From: Symbiodinium natans | Taxonomy: Eukaryota; Sar; Dinophyceae; Suessiales; Symbiodiniaceae | Assembly: GCA_905221605.1 (NCBI GenBank) | Contig: CAJNDS010000739.1 | Coordinates: forward strand, 64,001 to 78,000 | Direction: 5' to 3' | DNA: 14,000 bases | Shown here: positions 1 through 9,500 of the stretch, piece after piece | Layout: every line of letters starts with the position of its first letter | Position numbering within the stretch: position 1 is the stretch's first letter | Notes under the pieces: generated by a model | Told to the model about the DNA's origin: nothing | Seen by the model: only the letters and a program-made list of their open reading frames with translations | Databases searched by the model: none | Program-made: the position numbers and the translations under genes

Positions 1-110
1 TACTGTACCTTGGAGCTGCTGCTGGGGCTTTGCTACTTGGTCGGCCGTTCATGGCGGACCACAGCTACCCGGCTTTGTCATCGGCTCTCCCCCGTCGCTT
101 GTGGCTCTCA
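1..110 (+). CDS. MFS exon 1 in window: helix 2 and loop to GRR-like motif
   Basis: The frame with codons starting at 3 reads LYLGAAAGALLLGRPFMADH and continues to ALPRRLWLS. This resembles helix 2 followed by the family loop motif G-x-L-A-D-x-x-G-R-R, but with about nine extra residues between AD and RR. I place the donor at 111 (GCAGAA) because it keeps phase 0 with the exon at 3813. A separate small exon carrying a better GRR motif inside the next intron cannot be excluded. The 5' end of the exon is outside the window. Confidence 0.65.
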
Positions 111-3100
111 GCAGAATTACCTAAATGTTTGGTCTCCCTGATACCTCCCAATTTCGTAGAATCCTCCACTAACACCCCCCAAAGTGGCACTGAATTGCGG
201 AAACCCCTGTATGTACAACACTCCCCTCTCCCAAGTATGCAATCAAAAGAACACAGCCTAACACACACTCGTCGTCTCCTTCGTAGCCAGAAGAAGAAGA
301 ACATGTTGATTCTTCGATTCTTCTGAACAACAACTTAACCATAACAACAGTTCATTACCAGAATAAGAACAATATCATACCCTACCCGAAGCCCTAAACT
401 CTAAACCGTGTGGACAGCGTCTGTGGCAAAAAGGTTCCCGGCAGCAGCTGATCATCTCCGAGCTTGGGATTGCACAGAGAAAGGTCTCTGACTTGCATGT
501 ACATGTATACTATATATGTATATATATACACACAGAAGAGGAGGCTGCGCGGCGTGCGTTCGCTATAATATATGTATATATATATATATATGGGTCACCG
601 CCTATAGCGGTTCCCCTGTGTTTTTTTTGCACATTCCCTTAAACCATCTAACCAAGAATCCCTCAAACCATTAAACCAATGGTCTCCCCCTAAACCATTA
701 AACCATTAAACCATACCATTAAACCATTAAACCAATGGTTTCCCCCTTCTGAAAATCCCCTAAACCATTAAACCATTAAACCATTAAACCAATGGTTTCC
801 CCCTTATGAAAATCCCCTAAACCATTAAACCATTAAACCATTAAACCATTAAACCATTAAACCATTAAACCATTAAACCATTAAACCATTAAACCATTAA
901 ACCAATGGTTTCCCCCATATGAGAATCCCCTAAACCATTAAACCATTTTCATGGCGGGCAACCATTGGTTTAATGGTTTAATGGTTTAATGGTTTAATGG
1001 CTTAATGGCTTAATGGCTTAATGGTTTAAGGGATTTTCATAAGGGGGAAACCATTGGTTTAATGGTTTAATGGTTTAATGGTTTAATGGTTTCATGGTTT
1101 AGGGGATTTTCATAAGGGGGAAACCATTGGTTTAATGGTTTAATGGTTTATTGGTTTAATGGTTTGATGGTTTAATGGTGCTCCTGCCGAGGTACCTCGA
1201 CCGCATCTTTTCTGCTCCTAAACTTCTGATTCGCAAGCAGTGTCCCCTGCATCCTTTCTGCTCCGAATATTCTGAATCGCAAGCAGTGTCTCCCGTATCT
1301 TTTCTGCTCAGAAGTATACGTATACTATATGGGATTGCGCCTTAAACCCTAATTCTTAAACTTTAACTCTATAGGGCTTAAAGCTTCGGGTTTAGGTTTA
1401 ATTGCCGGCTTAGGTTTAAGTGCCTCAATCATAAACCCTAAACCTGTCAACCTTAACCCTCTAGGGTTGGGGCGCCTACATCATGATCGGATTTGACGAC
1501 CTCTGCGGAAATTTCTATATGACAAGGTTATAACTTATTGCTGTCGTTATAACTATGGGTTAGGGTTTGATTTTTATACACTTATGTAAACCCATAAGAA
1601 TAAGGGGAGCCCCATCACGCCCCCAACAAGCGAAATATCCCAAATACTTTACCTTAGCTAAAATATCTCAAGCAACCATCCCCCGATACGCAATTCCTGA
1701 ATTCCATCATTTAACGATATAGTTTGTGTATATGTTGAATCCCAGCAAGTAGTGAAAGTGACGAGCTCTGCGGATATATGCACATGACAAGGTTATAACT
1801 TTTTGCTGCGGTTATAACTATGGTTCAGGATTTGATTGATATACATGTAAATTAGCCTATAAGAAAATGAGGGTAACGGTAACCCCATCACGCCCCAAAA
1901 AGCAAAACAAAACCTCTATCCTAAAATCTTTACCTTACCTAAGATAGCTCAAGCAAAACATAAACTCTATCCTAAAATCTTTACCTTACCTAAGATAGCT
2001 CAAGCAACCATCCCCCGATAAGCAAAACTTGAATTATCCTCTTTGTTTATATTTTGAATCCCATGAAGTAGTGGATTTGCTCACAGTATTCTCGCGTCAC
2101 CGGGACGAAAGCGCTACAAACGTAGGCATAACCCTATGGGATTCAAGGTTTGGGGATTTGAGCCCCAAGCGCTCTGGGGTGTTTTAAGGTTCCATTGTAT
2201 AGGTAATTAATGCCCAAACCTTAAACCTAAACCGTTAAACCCTATAGGGTTCAATGGTTCGACAACCTAAGGTCTGGACATGTATACCTTCAGTACCCTT
2301 TAGGGTTAAAATCTTTGAACCTTTGGGAGCCCTATAGGGTTTTACGGTTCTGACCCTAAACGAATCAGGGTTAAGGTCTGAATGCCCGAACTTCAAACAC
2401 TTAAGATTGAAACTTTTCGAGTTTTCGTTTTAAATGCCTAAATCCTAAACCCCAACCCCTTAAACCTTAACTCTATAGGGTTTAAAGGTTCGGGTTTAGG
2501 TTGAATTGCCGGCTTAGGTTTAAATGCCTCAATCTTCAACCCTAAACCTGTCAACCTTAACCCTCTAGGGTTGGGGCGCCTACATCATGATCGGATTTGA
2601 CGAGCTCTGCGGAAATTTCTTTATGACACGGTTATAACTTCTTGCTGCGGTTATAACTATGGTTCAGGGTTTGATTTATATACATGTAAATAGCCTATAA
2701 GAAAATGAGGGTAACCCCATCACGCCCCAATAAGCAAAACAAAACCTCTATCCTAAAATCCTTACCTTACCTAAGATAGCTCAAGCAACCATCCCCCGAT
2801 AAGCAAAACCTGAATTCTATCATATAACGATATGGTTTGTTTATATTTTGAATCCCAGGAAGTAGTGAAAAGGACATTTGCTCACAGTATTCTCGCGTCA
2901 CCGGGAAGAAAGCCCTGCAAACGTAGGCATAGCCCTATGGGATTCAAGGTTTAGGGATCTAAGCCCCAAGCCCTATAGGGCTTTCAGGTTCTATCGTACA
3001 GGTAATGCCTAAACCTTAAACCCTAAGCCTTTAAACCCTGTAGGGTTGAATGGTTCAAGAAAACCTAAGGTTTGGGCATGCATACCTTCAGCACCCTTTA

Positions 3101-3553
3101 GGGTCAAAACCTTTGTTCCTTGTAGAGCCCTGTCGGGTTTTAGGGTTCTGACCCTAAACGGTTCAGGGTTAAGGTTTAACTGCCCGAACTTTCAACCCTT
3201 AAGGTTAAATCTCTATGGGTTTAGGTTTAAAGTTTAAAAATACCTAAATCTTAAACCCTAGCCGCTTAACCTTAACTCTATCGGGTTGAACGGTTAGGGT
3301 TTAGGTTTCATTGCGGGCTGACGTTTAAATGCCTGAATCTTAAGCCCTAAACCTGTCAAACTTAACCCTATAGGTTTGGGGTACCTACATCATCATCGAC
3401 TTGTTGCTGTGGTTATAACGATGGTTTAGGGTTAAAGTATATACATTTATGTAAACCTAAAAAATAAGGGGAACCGCAATAGGCGGACGCCCATATATAT
3501 ATATATATATGCACATATGCATATGCCACCTTGTATGTATATATATATATACA

Positions 3554-3585
<32 letters not shown>

Positions 3586-6500
3586 CACATGAAATGTGAG
3601 TGGGCAGTATATGATTTTTTGCGTTTTGTAGAGTGTAGGGCGTAGGGTTTAGGATTCCTTTCTGAGTTCGTGTGGGAGAATCCGTTGTTCATGCGGCGGG
3701 TCTTGCGAGGGCCTCCTAAAACAGGGATTACCGTGTTTTTCATAGTTTTGTATACGGATACTTTTGTGTAATGCAAAATATCCTTATTCTACCGTCCGAT
3801 GGTATGCTTCAGGACTTGTTCTTCATATTTGGTGGCTTGGCCGGCGCGTTCGCTACCGGAATCAAGTGCCTGCTGGTGTCCCGCATGCTTTCCGGCATCG
3901 CCCTGGGAATCTCGGAAGCTTGGCGAATATCAGGTTTATCCAGGACAATTACAACTAAGACCTGTTTGGCGTCATCGAGCTAGCCTTGAAGCAAGCTGTG
4001 TCTCAGGCCATTGCAGCTCCAGTGTACATTGCGGAGGCTGGGCACAGCGGTCCCCGTCCGTGAATGGAGCAGACCGCGAAGTCTTCAAACCACGATTGAT
4101 GTCACTTGTTCTTTTGTTGCTCTTCTGCTACTACCATCTTGGCTTCCTTGTGCCAGCAATTAGGCTGAACAGCTCCAAGCAAGGGGAGTGCATGCTGCAC
4201 TCCCTCACTGTCGCTATGGCCAGGTCTCTCCTGTTGAGTATCGCGGCTTGCATGCCGCCAAACACGGGTTGTACATTGCTGTGGGAACCCTGGCAGCAAA
4301 CGGAGACTGGGGCCAAAGCCTACCACATGCGCTAGCAAGTCTGGGTGGTGTGACTCGTCGGATCAAGGACTTCTCTTCGCAGAGCTGATCGGACTGCCCC
4401 AAGATCCTCCTGGCAACGGCTTGACAGAAGCTGACCTTCGTTTAGGCAACTCAACAGGTCTTTCATCGCACAACAGGGATCCCTCCAAAATCAATTCTTC
4501 CCCCGCCCCTTATTCCAGCTGTCTCAACGCGAGCCATGAAGAGGAGCACTGTATGTGCGGCTTTCCATGGGCCGAATAAGGTTGCGAGTTAGGCTGACTG
4601 ATGGGCAACGGAATCCGGTCGATGAGATGTGAATCCGCCACATGTGCCTGCAGTTCACGCAATGCTCGCTTGTTCTAAGGAAGAAGTAGGAGTGGGACAG
4701 TCAGCTTGAGCAAAGGAAACCAACAGCTGGTTCTGGCGGGTCATCCTGGGACTGCCTATGCTGGCTGCAGGCCGGCCGCCTTGCAGCAACTGCTTTGCAG
4801 ACAAGTGGCAGTATTGAGATGAGTTTTGGTTTTGGCACGCAGGGCTTCAGTATACTCTTATGAAGTTCGACCTCCCCATCGACCCGGCATTGTATCTGGT
4901 GCGTCAGGCCCGATGCGAGTGGACTTATGACCTCCACGATATCATAAGCTGTTGATTCTTTGTGTAGCTACAGCTGTCCTCGATCCAAACAGACCTTAAG
5001 CCTGCGCCAGGGCCAAATGGAAGAAGCCAGGACACATGGCATGTGTTGGCCGTCAGTTCTGGCCTTGCGTCGTCTCCTGGGTTGGTTCGTGCCTTTCACA
5101 GGGGCTGCGTGATTGCTCACCAGGGGTTTCGTGCTGCCGGGTAGGCAATCAGGCAATTGGCACTGCTCATAGTCTTATCGCGCTCTGGCATTCTACGAAC
5201 ACCTGTCTTGCCAAAGCAGATCTAGATGTTAAGACCGTGGCGACCAGTGGAGCCCAACCTGCAGACTTTGGAGCATTTTGGAGCCATGGGGTCGTAAGCT
5301 GACTTTGGGGTGGCAGTAAACGCTTCTAGGCTTATGTACGGTTCACAGAGCGTGCCATTGCCTTGTGGTAGCGCTCGAACAAGGATGATGCTGTACAAAA
5401 CCTATGGACTGGCAGCGCCGGAGACGCCTCTTGCCGACAGCGAGTACTGCTTGACGGGCTCTTTTGCCCCTGCAATAGACTATTCTTAAGAGCTGGAAAG
5501 AATTGTAGGGGCTAGTAAAATACTATAATCGCACGCTCTTTGCTAGTTAATGACATTGTATTGTATTTGCTGCAAAAGACCCATTAAAACTACTATACTT
5601 CGCTGTGTCTTTTATATCAGGACAATGACAAAGCTTATGATTGAGGATTTTCTGGTAGAAATCTCTTTGTTATTGTTCTCGCGTTCTCTGCTAGGCAGTT
5701 GGTGCCATGAGATTCATGGTGTACGAAAGGAAAAGTAAAGGTTAGCCACTCTCTCCCTGTCACACCTTCGGATCTACCACTAGGGGGGTGTTTCCATGAA
5801 GAGCTCACATGTGAAGAGAACACTAGAAGTAATATGAAAGCGTAGGGAGATGTAAGGGGTGAAATGACGCACGGCTTGAATCCTCATATTATTGTGAACG
5901 GCCACGTGCGCGAAATGAGCGTTACCTTCCTACCATTGCAACCTTAGTATCGGGTCTTTTGGTGCGTCAGTCGAGCAGAATGCCATCATGAGAACATATG
6001 CATCCCTAAACCCTAAACGCTAAGCCCTAAACCCTAAACCCTAAACCCTGCCGGAGGTCTGCCGGGCTGGAGCAGGTCCGGGTAGCAAAGCTCGAGCTGA
6101 AGTTGAAGGACCTCGCTGCGCCATGGCCAGAAGAAGCAGTCAGTGCTGCCGTGAGACCAGTTGGACACCACAACAAGATGTCCACAACATTGACAAACAA
6201 CATTGTAGCAGCGACAAGGTCTTCAGAGATCACGCCAACGCTCATCACGACACTTACACTTACACTTACACTTTTTCCTCTTCTTCCTCTTCTTTTTCTT
6301 CTTCTTCTTCTTGTCCACCTTCTCTATCTGCTCCTTTCAAAAAACACAGAGGCCCCGAGAAATTTAAGAGTATGAACTTGGGCCTCTCTCTTTTTTTCCA
6401 CATTCCCACCTTTGCCCCCCACCCCCCCCCCCCAAGTCTCAAATAAGCCCAAAACCAAACGACGTACGATTTGGGTCTCTTGTTCCACATTCGCAGCCAA

Positions 6501-9500
6501 ATTGCGCGTCGTTTGGCCTGCGAAGCCCCAAACAGGAGCAATCCCCCCCAAAGCCTCAAACAAGCCCCCCAAAAACCCCAAAAAGCGAATCTTGTCATGC
6601 GCGTGGCGGTCACTAGCGGAAGGGTAGCAACATTGAACAGGCGGTCAGATCAGGCCACAGAACACTTTAGGCTTGATTGCTTCGATCTATCCGGGAACCT
6701 TCTTCATTCGCAGTTTCGAAGCCAAGCGTGATGACAGCAAGGTCGTTGCCGCAGAGGCCCAGGGTGCCAGACGCATCACTGTCATTCAGGCGCACAATCT
6801 GCAAGCGAGGACGCCACAGCGAGCAAGCTGACCGCATGCTATTTCCATGATCTGCGCAGATGCGCGCAGGCGTTGCAAGATCCCTACCTGCGCTGCTCCG
6901 TTCTTTCTGCTTGGAATAGTAGCATGACATGGCCATGGCTTCTCTCACAGTCCATTGCACTTCAAGGTTGGCTTCTTCCTGGCTTCTTACCAGCAGCCGC
7001 CCGGCAGATGCACGTGTGGCTTCTCCTGGTCCATGTAAAAAATCGCCACACTCACTGCGCTTCGTGAACCTCTAAGGCTCACAGGAATCAATGCTTGCGG
7101 CTTAGCCTCTGCGGCTTCGGGCACAGCGCTCATGTCGTTGATGCCGTGGCCATCAAAAGGGTCATGCTGCTGCGAGGCACTGATGGCATACTCGAATGGC
7201 CTCTTTGCCCAAGCTGGAATCCCCAACAGCGACTTGACGCTGGCATCGGTTGGGATGCTTGGGCAAGATTCAGATGCCCCCGGCTCATGCCAGCACGACT
7301 GAATCGATACATGATGCGGTGGAACATGGTGGAACCACGAACATGTCAGAGATGGTGACATGCTGCTTGCACGAGGCTCACATGCGCATGCACATCCACA
7401 GGGTGCGGCATGTGGATGCAACCAGACCTCGAAGCATGCGCCCAACAAACATGACAAGTTACGGGCTATCAGCAACGGAAGGTGAGAAAAAATCGGCACA
7501 ACCAACGCAGTGAAGACATCATCCAAGCCGCAGCAGATTCGCCCTGAGCTCCATCCTATAAGAGCACTAGTGACTAGTGAAATTACTGACAGAAGCCTTG
7601 CTCACGAATGCAGCTGCATCCCTAGAGCACAGCGTCAGGAGGCCTTCGCAGCATGTGAGGAGTGAGCCTGCACGGAAACAGCCGTGTGATTGTGTTAACA
7701 CGGAATCCAAGACCTAGCGAAGTCTCTCAAGCACACTCTGGCTGCGGAAATGCAAGTCTACATCATAGGAAGTATGGACAGCTTGCCACCACACTGAGGA
7801 TGTGCATCGCCAACGTTCTGGTCTCTGCTTCCTGGAATCGCAGATGGTCAGTTCTCTAAACTTACGGATACAAGACGCCAGCGCATGGCGCCTTTTGTTT
7901 AGGGTTCCTAAAGGGGACCCACAGTTTAAGGATGATTGACGGTCTTACAAGAATGGGCAAAAAGCACACGGTCAGTCAGACTACCACCTGATTTTGGAAG
8001 CATGCCCTGAGGTTTGGAGCACCCACCTCGTGGACAACATGGGCCGCCGGTCCTTGCTGCTTTACGGCTGCATGACTCAAAGCGCAGCCATGGCTCCCTG
8101 GCTTGGAACAATAATCAGGATGAATCTTACCGTTGGTTCGTAGGGAATGGGGGAAAAAGGTGCCCAAGAAAACCCCTATATACCCTTTAAGGGATTATAT
8201 CTGGTACCTTATTCCCCTATTCCCCTACTAGCCAACAGTAAGCAATTCAAAAGCTCAGGGCTTCTAGGGTTTAGGGTTTATGGTTGAGGGTTTAGGGTTC
8301 AGGGTTTAGGGTTTAGGGTCCACTGAGGCAGCCATGGTGTACGCTGTGCACTTCCTGCACCTTGGCACAAGCGGGAGACAGTGATTAGGCCAGTACAGGC
8401 AAGCCTGGATAGGCAGGAGCCCTTAACCCTACACCTTGGGATATTCCCCCTTTTTCTAACAGTCGTTCATAGGGATTGATTGTAGTACCACCTATTATAA
8501 TCCCTATTAAGGACTGTTAGTATAAGACGGAACGTCCCAACCTACACCCCTCTGAGGCCCCTGGTGGTCCAAGGCCTCAGCGCGTTCATCTTCTTTAGCC
8601 CCTTGGAGCCCAGAGACCATTCTGGGGGGGGTTCCGGGTGGGGCCCGAGCTCTGTGACCGTTGGTGGCTGCGGCTTCTGTGATTCCAGTGGTTTTTTTGT
8701 TGAGTCTTTGATCAGGTTTCTTCGTGGTCTCGTGGAACTTCGGGCTTGGAGCCATCACGTGGCTGTGGCTCTCGGAGATTTACCCCATGGAAATCCGAGG
8801 AGAAGCCCTGCGAAGTAGACCTTTCAAGGGTAGCCCGGTAACTTCTAGAAAGCTGCTGGTACTGCTGGGCCATTGCTTTGGAGAGTGGAAGCACATGTGA
8901 ACATGCGCCACCACGATCCCAAGCGAAAGGACCTGCCCTCTCAGCATGCGGTGTCATCAAGTGGCTGAGTTGTTTCTTTGTTGTGCTCATCGCTCGTTTC
9001 CTGACTCCCGGCCGCATAGAGGGATGTGCTTCGGGTTCCATGAAACGAGACTTGCAAGGGATCGTTCAGTGATAGTAGCAGCTTGTTCAAGCGATGTCGA
9101 GACTAAGGAACCTGCACTACTCGTGCATCCTCTTTGGTGCCAACCTCAGCACCAGATAGCGTAGCAACTTGATCGCAATCTCAATCTGCACTCGTGCCTG
9201 TAGCCATTGGAGCTGAGATTCGAAGCGCGGTACTCCTGTAGCTATAGGTCGACAAGCTACAACAAGCTATCTGAGTAGCGCATGCCAGCTCAAGAAACGT
9301 GGTTTTTTTCCTTAGCAATGAGACATAAAGCCCACCCAGACCAGCGGCAAATAGGGGGCATTCCCGAGACCACACAGGGGCAGCAAAATACGATCCATGA
9401 ACAAAATCTGAAACGGACGCCGGTGGATAAACGCGTGGTACTCAAGAACTTTGTACTAAGCGAGGGAAGCATGGTCACCTAGCATCACCTGGCAACCTGT

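Larger units (their letters stand above)
111..3812 (+). other. 3.7-kb repeat-filled intron
   Basis: This stretch separates the helix-2 and helix-3 exons. It holds no convincing exon. It contains (TA)n tracts, an AAACCATT octamer array arranged as a large inverted repeat, a 46-bp tandem repeat, three copies of a 0.8-1.1-kb telomere-like unit, and more (TA)n/(TATG)n next to the acceptor side. The acceptor is CAG|G at 3812/3813. Confidence 0.6.
6115..6869 (+). other. Intron, 755 nt, with simple repeats and a hairpin
   Basis: It holds an (ACTTAC)n and CTT-rich pyrimidine tract (about 6246-6312), a C-rich run (6415-6433), a 20-bp inverted repeat (6455-6516) and unassigned open stretches around 6643-6810 on both strands. 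No family could be recognised in those stretches. Confidence 0.45.

Noticed and set aside
30-326. 98-codon open frame starting at 30
   Set aside because: Its first part is the in-frame helix-2 exon of the transporter; the rest is read-through into the intron, not an independent gene.
637-1178. CRISPR array
   Set aside because: Octamer repeats without unique spacers, in an intron of a eukaryotic gene; spacers are themselves repeated.
1340-3470. A true chromosome end (telomere)
   Set aside because: Heptamers are degenerate, mixed in orientation and flanked on both sides by exons of one gene.
3915-3918. GA donor at 3915 for the helix 3-4 exon
   Set aside because: It restores exact family spacing, but the GC donor at 3918 matches other donors of the gene; kept as an alternative only.
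6987-7526. 179-codon open frame on the minus strand
   Set aside because: It lies opposite the transporter exons at 7077-7092 and 7177-7262, which match the family strongly; no family resemblance on the minus strand.
9095-9110. A second ETK-like end of the transporter (VETKEPALL)
   Set aside because: Frame gives no preceding helix 12; the EPALL part fits better as the segment after helix 11, and the site at 12399 has the full LWVLETKG context.
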